From the NCBI RefSeq assembly GCF_001439735.1, contig NZ_JYLN01000007.1:124001-188000 (forward strand): 64,000 bases of DNA, given 5' to 3'. Position 1 is the stretch's first letter. Every line of letters starts with the position of its first letter. A program made the position numbers and the translations under genes. Below, piece after piece: positions 17,383 through 26,162 of the stretch. Below the pieces are notes generated by a model, which did not search any database, was not told the origin of the DNA, and was given only the letters and a program-made list of their open reading frames with translations. The stretch comes from Pseudomonas paralactis. GTDB lineage: Bacteria > Pseudomonadota > Gammaproteobacteria > Pseudomonadales > Pseudomonadaceae.

Positions 17383-17487
17383 GGTCACCCGATGATACCG
17401 AGCGCCAAGTACAACTTCTGAGTATTGACCGTTCAAACGGTAGGCGGCTCGAAAAGGGAGCCAGTCGAATCTGCGCCCCCCTTCCGT

Positions 17488-17514
17488 TAAAGCCTCCCTC
17501 CTACCTGCCGATAA
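17488..17514 (+). promoter_or_regulatory. FliA (sigma-28) promoter for the chemoreceptor gene
   Basis: TAAA at 17488-17491, exactly 15 nt, then GCCGATAA at 17507-17514. This matches the flagellar sigma-28 core consensus TAAA-N15-GCCGATAA without a mismatch. It lies 115 nt upstream of the chemoreceptor start on the same strand, so the receptor should be expressed with late flagellar genes. Confidence 0.8.
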
Positions 17515-17629
17515 CCGTTTGCCGGATCTGATCCGGTAAAAATCGCTGTACCTGTTTTGCTCTCTTCCAGTGGCCATCGTGGCACGCCACATGCTTGGTT
17601 GCTGGTATCACTACATGGAGTAACCGTGA

Positions 17630-19123
17630 ATGCCCCTTCGCACACGCTTCCTGGAGCACTACCGCAAGGCCGACCGCATCATGCTGGCGTTGATCTGGCT
17701 GATGTCCCTGTTCTCCGTGGGGTTGGCGTTCTGGCATGACACCCTGCTCCAGGCGCTGCTCGTCGGCGGTGGCACCGGCGTGGTGCTGACGGCGCTCTAC
17801 CGTGTCATCGGCGGCACCCGGGTGATGCGTTGCGCACTGGGCGCCGGCTTGATGGTGATGGCAGCGTTGCACATCAACCAGGCACACGGGGTGATCGAAT
17901 CCCACTTCGGCATTTTCGCGCTGTTGGCGGTGTTGACCTTCTATCGTGACTGGCTACCGATTCTGGTAGCGGCGTTGACCATTGCCGTGCACCACCTGGT
18001 GTTCCATGCGTTGCAGCACCAGGGTTTTCCGGTGTTCGTGATGGAGCATCACGGCGGCTGGACGATGATCTTCGTTCACGCGTTTTATGTGGTGATGGAA
18101 ACGGTCGCCCTGCTGTACCTGGCGGTCCATAGCCAGGCTGAAGCGGTCGAAGGCCAGGAAATGCTTGAGAAGATGCTCGCTGTAACCTCACAGTTCACCG
18201 AGAAAAGCGCGCAAGGTGAAGACAAGGTGCGCGTGTCGCTGGCCAAGCGCTTCGACCACTTCCTGCAACAACTGACCCACCTGATCGACAGCGTCGCCCG
18301 CGACTCCCACGGCCTTGGCCAACTCGGCCAGGAACTGGCCACCGCCAGTGGCACCCTGGAAAAAGGGGCGCGGCATCAACTGGTGCAGATTGGCGAAATG
18401 AACGGTTCCATGCAGCGCATGGAGGACGCCATGGGCCACATTACGGTGCAAGTCGAACAAGCCGTGGAACATGCCGGCCAAGCCAGCCAGCAAATTGTTC
18501 GCGGCCAGGAAAGCGTCGGCCGCGCCCAGGATGAAATCAGCCAACTGGCCTCACGCATCAACGGCACTGAATCCACCGTGCAATCTTTGGCCGTACAGGC
18601 CGAGCAAATCGGCTCGGTGCTGGAAGTGATCAGCAGCATCGCCAACCAGACCAATTTGCTGGCCCTCAACGCTGCCATCGAAGCCGCGCGCGCCGGCGAA
18701 CAGGGCCGCGGGTTTGCTGTGGTCGCCGACGAAGTGCGCAGCCTGGCACAGCGCACCGCCCTCTCCACCCAGGAAATCAAAACCATCATCGAAGGCTTGC
18801 AACAGGGCAGCCGCGAGGCCGTCGAAGCCATGCACGCCAGCCGCGAAGGCGTGGAACGCTGCGTGCAAGACAGCCAATTGGCGGTGCAGATGCTCCAGGC
18901 AGTCGGCGAGGACATTACGCATATCGATCAACTCAATAGCCGCATCGTCGCGACCACCCGCGAGCAGACCTCGGCGAACCTGGAGATCGTCGAGCGCTTG
19001 CAGTCAGTACAAAACATCGCCCAAAGCACCGCCGACGATGTAGAAACCCTGGCCCGCAGCAGCGAACGCCTGCCGCCGATTGCGGTGCGCCTGGATGCGT
19101 TGGGGCGCAGGTTTCATCCTTGA
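17630..19123 (+). CDS. Methyl-accepting chemotaxis protein with His-rich membrane sensor
   Basis: Chemoreceptor of 497 residues. Residues 15-170 form about six hydrophobic segments with no periplasmic ligand domain, and carry many His (81, 86, 92, 121, 122, 126, 130, 140, 141, 150), including H-H-L-V-F-H-A-L-Q-H and M-E-H-H-G-G-W. No HAMP domain is obvious. The C-terminal half is a standard MCP signalling domain with the hairpin tip around E-V-I-S-S-I-A-N-Q-T-N-L-L-A-L-N-A-A. The ATG at 17630 has GGAG at 17617-17620. The His cluster suggests a metal or haem cofactor and sensing of redox or gas; that part is inference. A FliA promoter precedes it. Confidence 0.9.
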   Translation: MPLRTRFLEHYRKADRIMLALIWLMSLFSVGLAFWHDTLLQALLVGGGTGVVLTALYRVIGGTRVMRCALGAGLMVMAALHINQAHGVIESHFGIFALLAVLTFYRDWLPILVAALTIAVHHLVFHALQHQGFPVFVMEHHGGWTMIFVHAFYVVMETVALLYLAVHSQAEAVEGQEMLEKMLAVTSQFTEKSAQGEDKVRVSLAKRFDHFLQQLTHLIDSVARDSHGLGQLGQELATASGTLEKGARHQLVQIGEMNGSMQRMEDAMGHITVQVEQAVEHAGQASQQIVRGQESVGRAQDEISQLASRINGTESTVQSLAVQAEQIGSVLEVISSIANQTNLLALNAAIEAARAGEQGRGFAVVADEVRSLAQRTALSTQEIKTIIEGLQQGSREAVEAMHASREGVERCVQDSQLAVQMLQAVGEDITHIDQLNSRIVATTREQTSANLEIVERLQSVQNIAQSTADDVETLARSSERLPPIAVRLDALGRRFHP

Positions 19124-19235
19124 ATGCGCCGATACGCTAGACGGGTTGCCTCATTTCATCAGGTTCACTTCTGCGACCCGGATGGGTATGAACCGGCGGT
19201 GTGGAGCGCTGCACCTTGATCACATGATCTAATCA

Positions 19236-21668
19236 TCAAAAGCTGTAACGCGCAGTCAGTTTCATATTGCGTGGATCACCGTAGATGTCGTACGGGCTAT
19301 AGCCCCCATTGGCCACGCTGCTGTAGTACACACGATCGAACAGGTTGTTGACGTTGACCTGCAGGTCCAGTTGCTCGCTGGCCTTGTAGCCTGCTACCAA
19401 ACCAACCACTGTGTACGAGCCCTGCTCGTTTTTCCAGGCCGTGGCGCCGGTCCCTCCCGAGGTGCGAATGCGGCTTTGTTGATAGACATCACCCCCCACG
19501 CGCCAGCGTTGCAGTTCACCTGACAAGGTGTAAATGGTCGAGAGTTTGAACAGTTGCCGCGGCTTCTTGCGGTCGAAGTCTTCGCCCTCGCGTGCAGTGT
19601 TGGCGTCGTTGACATACCGGGTCTGGGTGTAGGTGTAGCCGGCGGCCAACTGCCAGTTATCAGTGAGGGCACCCTGGATTTCCATATCGATACCGCGGCT
19701 GCGTACCAACCCGGCAGCTTCATAGCAGGCACTGGCTGGGCCTGAGCCGCAGCCTTTGACGTCAGGCAATTCCTGGGCGCGATTCTTCTGGTCCAACTGG
19801 AACACCGCCATGCTGGCGTTCAATGCGCCGTCGAAGTATTCGCCCTTGATGCCCACTTCGTAGTTCTCGCCGACGATAGGCACGATTACGCTCCCATCCA
19901 CGCCTTTTTCGCTCTGCGGCTTGAAGATATCGGTATAGCTGACATAGACCGAATGATGGAGGTCCAGGTCGTAAACCAGACCGGCATAGCGCGTCAGATT
20001 ACGGGTGACCTTGTAGTTGCTTTCACTGTTTGCGCGGTCTTGGAACTCGTACCAGTCGACACGCCCCCCGAGGATCAGCGACAGCGGTTCGGTCAGTCGC
20101 AGCCGGGTGCTGGCATAGAAACTATCCTGAGTGGTGGTCTGGGGAAGGCCGTTGTCTCCCCTGACATAATTGGGCTTGGCATGACCACGCGGGTTCCACG
20201 TGAAGGGATTGATGCCCGTGTTGATGTAATCGCTCCAGTCCTTGCCGGACCGGTAATCCAGCTTGCGCTTGCTGACGCCGAAGGTCAGCTCATGCTGTTG
20301 GCCGAGCAATTGGAAGGGGCCGCTGAGCGCAAGGTCGTAGCCGGTTTCTTTCTGCTCCATGGCTTCGGTCCATAGATACTGGCGATTGTATTCCCAGATC
20401 GAAGAAGCCAGCACGTCACCGTCAGTTTTTGACCGCATCGCCGCTGCGCGCAGTGTCCAGTCGTTGGGCAGGCCTTGTTCCAACGTAGCGAAATAGCCGG
20501 TGGTGCGATTGTCCGAGTATTCCCAGTCATGCCCCAGGAAAGTGTCACGGGGCAGCCCCAGGTGACCACCGCCACGCGCCATGGGCAATCCACCCCAGAT
20601 GTAGTTGGTGTGGGTCTTCTGTCGGTAGCCGCCCAGTGTCAGAGTGGTGCTCTCGCTCAGGTCAGCGTCGACCACACCGTAGAACAGATCGTTATCACTT
20701 TCCACCGAGTCCCGGAAGCTCTTGGCGTCTTGCCGCGAGACCACAGAACGGGCGCGCAGGGTACCGCTGTCGTTGAGCGGGCCACCCACATCCAGCGTGC
20801 CCGTGTAGTCATCCCAGCTGCCGGCGCTGCCGGTGAGCGTGCCCTGGAATTGGTGGGTCGGGCGCTTGCGAACCAGGTTGATGGCGCCCGCAGGGCTGCC
20901 GGCGCCCTGGGCCAGCCCGTTGGGGCCGCGCACGATCTCTACCCGATCATACATGGCCAGGTTGGCCTCTGCGCTGGGCAGGTAGGTCTGGAAGCTGGTG
21001 GGAAAACCGTCGTACATGATGTTGTCAACGTCGAAGCCCCGTGAGCTGAACGTAGGCCGCCCCGCGCCGCCCGCGTTATTCAGAAACAGCCCCGGCGTAC
21101 TTTTAACCACATCGCTGATGTTGGTCATGACCTTGTCGTCCATGCGCTTGCGCGTCACCACGCTGACCGACTGCGGCGTTTCGCGCAGGCTCAAGGGCAG
21201 CTTGGTGGCCGTTTGCATAGCCCCGGTGGTGTAGGAACCGCTGTTTTCGGTCGTCGACGTCAGGCCCTGACCGGTAATGCTGGTCGCGCCCAGTTCCAGC
21301 GCGGTTTCGGCCACCTGCGTTACCAACAGGTAAAGCCCATTACCCTGTGCTGAGGCTTGTAGGCCGGTACCCTGCAGCAGTTGCTGCAAGCCGCCTTCCA
21401 CACTGCTGGCGACATTCAGGCCAGGGCTGCGCAGCCCCTCTACCAGGCCCGGTTCGATCGGCAGGGTGATACCCGCCTGGCTGGCGAAGGCCGAGAGCGC
21501 ACTGCTCAGGTTACCGGCCGGCACGTGATAGGCGCGGCTCTGCTGCGCGCCTTGCTCGGCGGCGTGCAGCGACGCCGCACTCAGGGCGCCACCACCTGCG
21601 ATGATCAAACCCAACGCGGCAGCGTGTACGGCCCGCGCCAGTGGTTGCATGCCCTGTTTCGTCGCCAT
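19236..21668 (-). CDS. TonB-dependent ferric-siderophore receptor with signalling domain
   Basis: Outer-membrane transporter of 810 residues: signal peptide (1-38, A-A-S-L-H-A-A), an N-terminal STN signalling domain (about 45-115, Y-H-V-P-A-G-N-L-S-S-A-L-S-A-F-A), a plug domain (from about 150, with R-E-T-P-Q-S-V-S-V-V-T and E-I-V-R-G-P-N-G-L-A-Q-G), and a beta-barrel ending L-T-A-R-Y-S-F. The STN domain is what lets such receptors signal to a FecR-type anti-sigma factor, encoded immediately upstream. The cognate siderophore cannot be named; the protein belongs to the FpvA/FoxA-like group that takes up hydroxamate-type ligands. 75 nt separate it from fecR. Confidence 0.92.
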   Translation of the reverse strand: MATKQGMQPLARAVHAAALGLIIAGGGALSAASLHAAEQGAQQSRAYHVPAGNLSSALSAFASQAGITLPIEPGLVEGLRSPGLNVASSVEGGLQQLLQGTGLQASAQGNGLYLLVTQVAETALELGATSITGQGLTSTTENSGSYTTGAMQTATKLPLSLRETPQSVSVVTRKRMDDKVMTNISDVVKSTPGLFLNNAGGAGRPTFSSRGFDVDNIMYDGFPTSFQTYLPSAEANLAMYDRVEIVRGPNGLAQGAGSPAGAINLVRKRPTHQFQGTLTGSAGSWDDYTGTLDVGGPLNDSGTLRARSVVSRQDAKSFRDSVESDNDLFYGVVDADLSESTTLTLGGYRQKTHTNYIWGGLPMARGGGHLGLPRDTFLGHDWEYSDNRTTGYFATLEQGLPNDWTLRAAAMRSKTDGDVLASSIWEYNRQYLWTEAMEQKETGYDLALSGPFQLLGQQHELTFGVSKRKLDYRSGKDWSDYINTGINPFTWNPRGHAKPNYVRGDNGLPQTTTQDSFYASTRLRLTEPLSLILGGRVDWYEFQDRANSESNYKVTRNLTRYAGLVYDLDLHHSVYVSYTDIFKPQSEKGVDGSVIVPIVGENYEVGIKGEYFDGALNASMAVFQLDQKNRAQELPDVKGCGSGPASACYEAAGLVRSRGIDMEIQGALTDNWQLAAGYTYTQTRYVNDANTAREGEDFDRKKPRQLFKLSTIYTLSGELQRWRVGGDVYQQSRIRTSGGTGATAWKNEQGSYTVVGLVAGYKASEQLDLQVNVNNLFDRVYYSSVANGGYSPYDIYGDPRNMKLTARYSF

Positions 21669-21743
21669 GTGTTCGTCCCCGCCCGATAAAAGTAGTGTTG
21701 TTATGAGGGGGACACGCAGCCCGGCAAAAACACGACAACTTTT

Positions 21744-22709
21744 TTACGTGCTCGTACGCGCCGTTACAGTCACCCAATAGGGCGTGCGGTAGTGGACGCT
21801 CACCGGCAAGGTCTGGCTGAGTGCGTGGAGAACCTGGTCGGTATCGCGCAACTGGAAGGCACCGGAAATCAGCAACCCGGCGACTGCCGGATCGCAACGC
21901 AGCAGGCCACGTCGATAACGGTCCAACTCATTGATGAAATCATCGAGGCGCATCTTTTCTGCACGCAATACACCGCTCAGCCAGTCCAGACGATGCTGCG
22001 CCAATGGTACGGAGGGCTCCACCGCCTGGTTGTTGACATAGGTCTGCCGACCGGCCGCCAGGCCCGTCATACGCCCGTCCCGTGACAGCCGCAGGCCTAC
22101 CTCGGCGGTGCCCTCCAGCGCGGCGAGGAAAGTGCCTTGCGAATATTGGCGCACCAAAAAGCGGCTACCTGACAGTGCAATTTGCGCCTGGGCGGTGCTG
22201 ACGATAAATGGCCGCGCGACATGCACATCGGACACCTCAATGAGCATCTCGCCGGCGATAAGGCGCACATGACGAACACTGTCGTCGTAGGCGATGTCGA
22301 TAGCGCTACCGGTGTTCAAGCGGATCTGTGCGCCGTCCGGCAGATTCAGCGTGCGCTGTTCCCCCGTCGCCGTGCGCTCGTCCGCCTGCCATTCGCGCCA
22401 TGGCAAGCCCCGGTATGCCGTGAGGCCTACCGGCGCGGCAGCGATCAACAATGCAAGGGTCTTGAGCGTTTGTCGACGAACCAGGTTGCACGGGCGTTCC
22501 AGCGCTGCGCGCGCGGCCCCCTCGCCAAGCTGCTGGGTACGAGCACTGAAACGCTCCGCCAGTTGCCAGGCCCGTTCGTGGTCTGGATGCAGCGCCCGCC
22601 ACTCGGCGCCGGCAACATGCTCGGCGGCGCACGCGCCGCTGCTCTGCAAGCGTACGAACCAGCTGGCTGCTTCGCGAGCAATACGCCGGTCAATGGGTTT
22701 GGTATTCAT
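21744..22709 (-). CDS. FecR-family anti-sigma/sigma regulator
   Basis: Inner-membrane regulator of cell-surface signalling, 321 residues. The cytoplasmic N-terminal DUF4880 region includes A-S-W-F-V-R-L-Q-S-S-G and W-R-A-L-H-P-D-H-E-R-A-W. One membrane segment lies near residues 85-105, followed by the periplasmic FecR domain (G-E-Q-R-T-L-N-L-P-D-G-A-Q-I-R-L-N-T-G-S-A). The start at 22709 overlaps the sigma factor stop (ATGA on the - strand), so the two are translationally coupled. It relays the ligand-bound state of the receptor encoded downstream to the ECF sigma factor. Confidence 0.92.
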   Translation of the reverse strand: MNTKPIDRRIAREAASWFVRLQSSGACAAEHVAGAEWRALHPDHERAWQLAERFSARTQQLGEGAARAALERPCNLVRRQTLKTLALLIAAAPVGLTAYRGLPWREWQADERTATGEQRTLNLPDGAQIRLNTGSAIDIAYDDSVRHVRLIAGEMLIEVSDVHVARPFIVSTAQAQIALSGSRFLVRQYSQGTFLAALEGTAEVGLRLSRDGRMTGLAAGRQTYVNNQAVEPSVPLAQHRLDWLSGVLRAEKMRLDDFINELDRYRRGLLRCDPAVAGLLISGAFQLRDTDQVLHALSQTLPVSVHYRTPYWVTVTARTST

Positions 22710-23233
22710 GCTGCGCTCTGGCTGGCGAGCACAATACACTCCTCGAACGCCCTCGCCAGGTGGCGTTGTACCGACCGTACGCTGAGCTCAAGCCGGCCGG
22801 CGATTTCTTCCTGGGTATACCCTTCCAGTTGCGCCATCAGGAAGGCGTGCCGGGTTTTGGCTGACAACAGCGCCAGTACCTGATCGATCTCGTCGAGCGC
22901 CTCAAGCACCAGCGCCTGATGTTCCAGCGACGGAGCCACGTCTTGCGGGGCTTGCGCCAACGCCTCCAGGTAGGCCTGCTCCAGTGAGCGGCGTCGATAG
23001 AGATTGATGCTCAATCGATTGGCGACAGTGGCCAGGTAGGCGCGCGGCGTCGTGACGCTCAACGGTTCGCCGAGCCCACTGCTGAGCAACCGCACGAACG
23101 TATCCTGGGCCAGATCAGCCGCATCGGCGGCGTTGCCCAGGCGCCTGCGCAGCCAGCCACGCAACCAACCGTGGTGGTGGCTGTAGAGCTGATCGATGGA
23201 CTGATGGCGACTTGCCGACGAAGTAGACTGCAC
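22706..23233 (-). CDS. FecI-type ECF sigma factor
   Basis: Sigma-70 family extracytoplasmic-function factor of 175 residues. It has region 2 (D-Q-L-Y-S-H-H-H-G-W-L then D-L-A-Q-D-T-F-V-R-L-L) and region 4 (A-F-L-M-A-Q-L-E-G-Y-T-Q-E-E-I-A-G-R-L, a helix-turn-helix). It is the first gene of a sigma, anti-sigma, receptor operon and should activate the receptor gene when its siderophore is present. A Fur-box-like sequence lies about 15-33 nt upstream of the start codon, indicating repression under iron sufficiency. Confidence 0.93.
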   Translation of the reverse strand: MQSTSSASRHQSIDQLYSHHHGWLRGWLRRRLGNAADAADLAQDTFVRLLSSGLGEPLSVTTPRAYLATVANRLSINLYRRRSLEQAYLEALAQAPQDVAPSLEHQALVLEALDEIDQVLALLSAKTRHAFLMAQLEGYTQEEIAGRLELSVRSVQRHLARAFEECIVLASQSAA

Positions 23234-23247
23234 GGTATGAAATAGAT

Positions 23248-23266
23248 GCTAATGAGAATTCGTCGC
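23248..23266 (-). promoter_or_regulatory. Candidate Fur box of the surface-signalling operon
   Basis: The 19-mer GCTAATGAGAATTCGTCGC agrees with the Fur consensus GATAATGATAATCATTATC at 12 of 19 positions, best in the left half. It sits just upstream of the ECF sigma gene, where pseudomonad FecI-type genes usually carry Fur control. Confidence 0.55.
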
Positions 23267-23470
23267 ATTCTATCAGCCCAGCCTCGGCCCCGTGCAAGTA
23301 AAACGTTGTGCAGACAACCAAGCCATCCTTGCCCTTTTCCTGTTCGCGCCACGTCATCGCCTCTGGCTTGAGCGCTGCGAAACTCCTTAACCTTCCTTTG
23401 GTCGATGCTTTGAAGGGGCCGATAGTGCCTCAGATGTCTTGTGTGTGTAATGAACGTTGCGGAGACAGCC

Positions 23471-23710
23471 ATGAAAGAAGCTTTCAACGATTTGCCCGGC
23501 CCCATTAAGCGGCAGGCTGACAGAATTCTTCGCGAGATCGAACTGGCGGGGTCGATGATTCTTGCAGTGAAAGGGGGCGCCAAAGCCCAGGGGTTTGTGT
23601 TGGGAATTACCTGCTGTGAGGGGCTCAAATCAGAGCGCTGTGAGCAGTTGGCAAGCCATTTTGACAGTGTGGTGGAGCAGAAGCTGAGGTCGCTGACCCT
23701 CGGGCTTTAG
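23471..23710 (+). CDS. Small conserved-looking hypothetical protein
   Basis: 79 residues with a well-placed GGAG about 7 nt before the ATG at 23471. The N-terminal half is predicted helical and amphipathic (P-I-K-R-Q-A-D-R-I-L-R-E-I-E-L); the middle has a Gly/Ala-rich hydrophobic stretch and a C-C pair (I-T-C-C-E-G), with a third Cys at C-E-Q-L. Codon usage is typical of the neighbours. I recognise no domain. It lies alone between the ECF sigma gene (divergent) and the histidine kinase, so the context gives no function. Confidence 0.6.
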   Translation: MKEAFNDLPGPIKRQADRILREIELAGSMILAVKGGAKAQGFVLGITCCEGLKSERCEQLASHFDSVVEQKLRSLTLGL

Positions 23711-23865
23711 CGTCAGCGGGATGAATCCTGCAGGCACGTAGATTGGATCCATGCAATCGCGCCCACGGCAGCGCTTTAAAAGCTGCGAACAACCTCCTAC
23801 ACTGCCGGAAATTTCCTGCATCTGCGCAGCCTTGCTCTTGTGCCCTACCCTTCAGGATTACAGAC

Positions 23866-25029
23866 ATGCGCCTGGCCGATTTCATCCTTGAGCACCTCGA
23901 ACCGATTCTGCAAGCCTGGGAAGATTTCGCCAGAACCCTCGACACTCCGGGCGAGGACCTCGACAGCGTGGCGCTGCGCGACCACGCCGAACAGATGTTG
24001 CGCGCCATCGTCAGCGACTTGCGAACCAAACAGACCCGCCAAGAGCAAATCGCCAAGGCCCAGGGCCTGGCCCCGGAGGAAGAGCACGAGACCGCAGCGG
24101 AAATCCACGCCATCACGCGGTTAATGGCAGGCTTCACCATCGATCAGATGGTGTCCGAATACCGCGCCCTGCGCACCAGCGTGGTCAGCCAGTGGATGCG
24201 CCAGGTCAAGGACGGCACGCCGATCAACGTAGACGACATGATCCGTTTCCACGAGGCCATTGATCAGGCTCTCGCCGAGTCCATCGCCAGCTACTCGCGT
24301 GCGGTCGAGGCGTCGCGCAACGTGTTTTTGGGCATCCTCGGCCACGACCTGCGCACGCCGCTAGGCGCAATCCTGCTGGGTGCCGACGTGCTGAGGCGCT
24401 CACAGGAGGCAGGCCCCAAGGCGACCAAAGTGGCCAACCAGATTTACACCAGTGTGCGCCGAGCCAGCCAGATCGTCGGCGACTTGCTCGACCTGACCCG
24501 CTGCCAGATGGGACCGGGCATTCCAGTCAGAACCGCAGCTATCGACCTCACAACGCTGTGTCAGCGGGTCGTTGAAGAAATCCGCACCTTTCATCCTGAG
24601 GCGATCATCCTGTTTGATTCCAAAGCCCAGGTGCAAGGCCAGTTCGACGGTGCCCGAATGGAGCAGGTGTTCTCCAACATCGTCAGTAACGCCGTGCAGC
24701 ATGGCGACACCACACGACCTATCAAGGTTGAGTTGGGGTTTCAGGAAGACTTCGCAGTATTTTCCGTGCACAACAGCGGAGAAGCGATACCTGAGGATGT
24801 GCTGCCGTTCATCTTCAACCCGATGGGCCGCTTCTCTCAGCGTACTGCCGCCAATCACGGCCCCACGGAAGGCTTGGGCCTGGGCCTGTTCATCGCCTCG
24901 GAAATCGTCGCATCCCATGGCGGATCGATTGAGGTCAGCTCTGATACCGAACACGGCACGGTGTTTCATGTGCGGCTTCCGATCGCTACACCCCTGGTCA
25001 AAGACAAACGCGTCACACACCAAAGTTGA
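23866..25029 (+). CDS. Soluble orphan sensor histidine kinase (RsbRD-like N-domain)
   Basis: 387-residue kinase without membrane segments. Residues 1-140 are all-helical and resemble the RsbRD N-terminal sensor-like domain (A-D-F-I-L-E-H-L-E-P-I-L-Q-A-W). The HisKA box is F-L-G-I-L-G-H-D-L-R-T-P-L-G with H160, and the HATPase domain has N-I-V-S-N-A-V-Q-H-G-D and G-L-G-L-G-L-F-I-A-S-E-I-V. The ATG at 23866 has AGGA at 23854-23857; the frame is open upstream to 23743 but without a site. No response regulator is adjacent, so its partner is encoded elsewhere. Its last 17 nt overlap the convergent oxygenase gene. Confidence 0.88.
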   Translation: MRLADFILEHLEPILQAWEDFARTLDTPGEDLDSVALRDHAEQMLRAIVSDLRTKQTRQEQIAKAQGLAPEEEHETAAEIHAITRLMAGFTIDQMVSEYRALRTSVVSQWMRQVKDGTPINVDDMIRFHEAIDQALAESIASYSRAVEASRNVFLGILGHDLRTPLGAILLGADVLRRSQEAGPKATKVANQIYTSVRRASQIVGDLLDLTRCQMGPGIPVRTAAIDLTTLCQRVVEEIRTFHPEAIILFDSKAQVQGQFDGARMEQVFSNIVSNAVQHGDTTRPIKVELGFQEDFAVFSVHNSGEAIPEDVLPFIFNPMGRFSQRTAANHGPTEGLGLGLFIASEIVASHGGSIEVSSDTEHGTVFHVRLPIATPLVKDKRVTHQS

Positions 25030-25678
25030 ACGCTATGGAGATCCGCGGTCGCGGACCTTCAAAGCGCCGTACCGCGTGCATCAGCCAGGACGGAAACATC
25101 ACAAACGTGCCGCTGCTGGCGGCGCAGGTGCTGCTGAACCCGGCTGTCAGGCAGTCTTCCACTCTCATGCGCAGGGCCGGGTTGTAGGTCGACGCCACCA
25201 TACCTCGCGGGTCGAGGAACTCCAGATCTCCCCCCACGGCGGGATCGTCCTCCCGGCCACCGGCGTCCACCCAATACACACCCGACCAAAACGCCCCCGG
25301 GTGACCGTGCAGCGCATTGCTGTGGCCTGCCTCATTCACGTTGACCCACGCATTGAGCTTCCACTCGAAACCGGGCTCGATAAAACCGTGTTGCTCGCTA
25401 TGCACCGCGGTTAGCTGGGTAGCGAACTCGCAGGCAAACCTCACCAGGGCAGCGCAGGCATCCCCGCCCCACTCGGCAAAATCATGATCCGACTGCCAAC
25501 CGCCGCTATTGCTGCGCTGCGTGCCATGGGCATCGGCGGCCATACGCTGGGCGATGAGGGTTTTAAGTTCCGAGTTAAGCCAGTGCGCGTCAGGATATTG
25601 AAGGCTGGCCAATGGCGTGGCAAACAGCCGCCTGATCTTGATCAACTGCGGATCCAAATTGTGATTACCGGGCTGCAT
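25013..25678 (-). CDS. Putative 2OG-Fe(II) oxygenase (TIGR02466-type)
   Basis: 221-residue protein of the 2-oxoglutarate/Fe(II) oxygenase superfamily as found in the TIGR02466 group. Visible features are the N-terminal L-F-A-T-P-L-A-S, an A-W-V-N-V-N-x-x-G-H-S-N-A-L-H-G-H-P-G-A-F-W-S-G-V-Y-W-V core with the first metal His, a D-L-E-F-L-D-P-R segment, and the distal F-P-S-W-L-M-H-A-V-R-R-F with the second His and the 2OG-binding Arg. The substrate is unknown. Its 3' end overlaps the histidine kinase gene by 17 nt in convergent orientation. Confidence 0.78.
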   Translation of the reverse strand: MQPGNHNLDPQLIKIRRLFATPLASLQYPDAHWLNSELKTLIAQRMAADAHGTQRSNSGGWQSDHDFAEWGGDACAALVRFACEFATQLTAVHSEQHGFIEPGFEWKLNAWVNVNEAGHSNALHGHPGAFWSGVYWVDAGGREDDPAVGGDLEFLDPRGMVASTYNPALRMRVEDCLTAGFSSTCAASSGTFVMFPSWLMHAVRRFEGPRPRISIAFNFGV

Positions 25679-25904
25679 CGTGGGGTTTCATCGTTATACA
25701 AGTGACTGAAAAACATACCGAATCAGCGCACGCCGGGGTGTAAACCTTTGTTAAAAACTTGAGGGTTATTGAAAGGTTTGGACAGATCGTCTACAAACTC
25801 CGAGTGGATAGGTTCAAGGCCTTAACTTACGGCAGTGTGCGCCAACGACGACGCCTTGAGGCCGACTTCGACAAGGTGTACGTAGTACAAGCGGAGTAAT
25901 CACC

Positions 25905-26162
25905 ATGGAATACGACGAGTACGACGAAAAATTGATAGAAGACGCCGTCCTGGCCCTGCTGGCCACTTTCAGTACCGTTAGCGGCAATACGTGGAAAGGC
26001 TACGACTTTCAGATAATGAACCGATTGCATGACCAAGGTTATATCTTGAACCCGGTCAACAAGAACAAGTCGGTTTGGTTGACGACGCAAGGGCAGGAGC
26101 GAGGCAGGCAACTGGCGGATCAATTGTTTGGAGCAAAGGCTCAGGTAAAGGACAATCTGTAG
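25905..26162 (+). CDS. DUF6429 family protein
   Basis: 85-residue acidic protein. The N-terminal I-E-D-A-V-L-A-L-L, the middle W-K-G-Y-D-F-Q-I-M-N-R-L-H-D-Q-G-Y-I and the C-terminal N-K-S-V-W-L-T-T-Q-G pattern match DUF6429, a winged-helix-like small family of unknown function. The ATG at 25905 has GGAG at 25892-25895. Its last 22 nt overlap the 3' end of the convergent GNAT gene. Such proteins often accompany mobile or defence genes, but none is seen nearby. Confidence 0.75.
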   Translation: MEYDEYDEKLIEDAVLALLATFSTVSGNTWKGYDFQIMNRLHDQGYILNPVNKNKSVWLTTQGQERGRQLADQLFGAKAQVKDNL

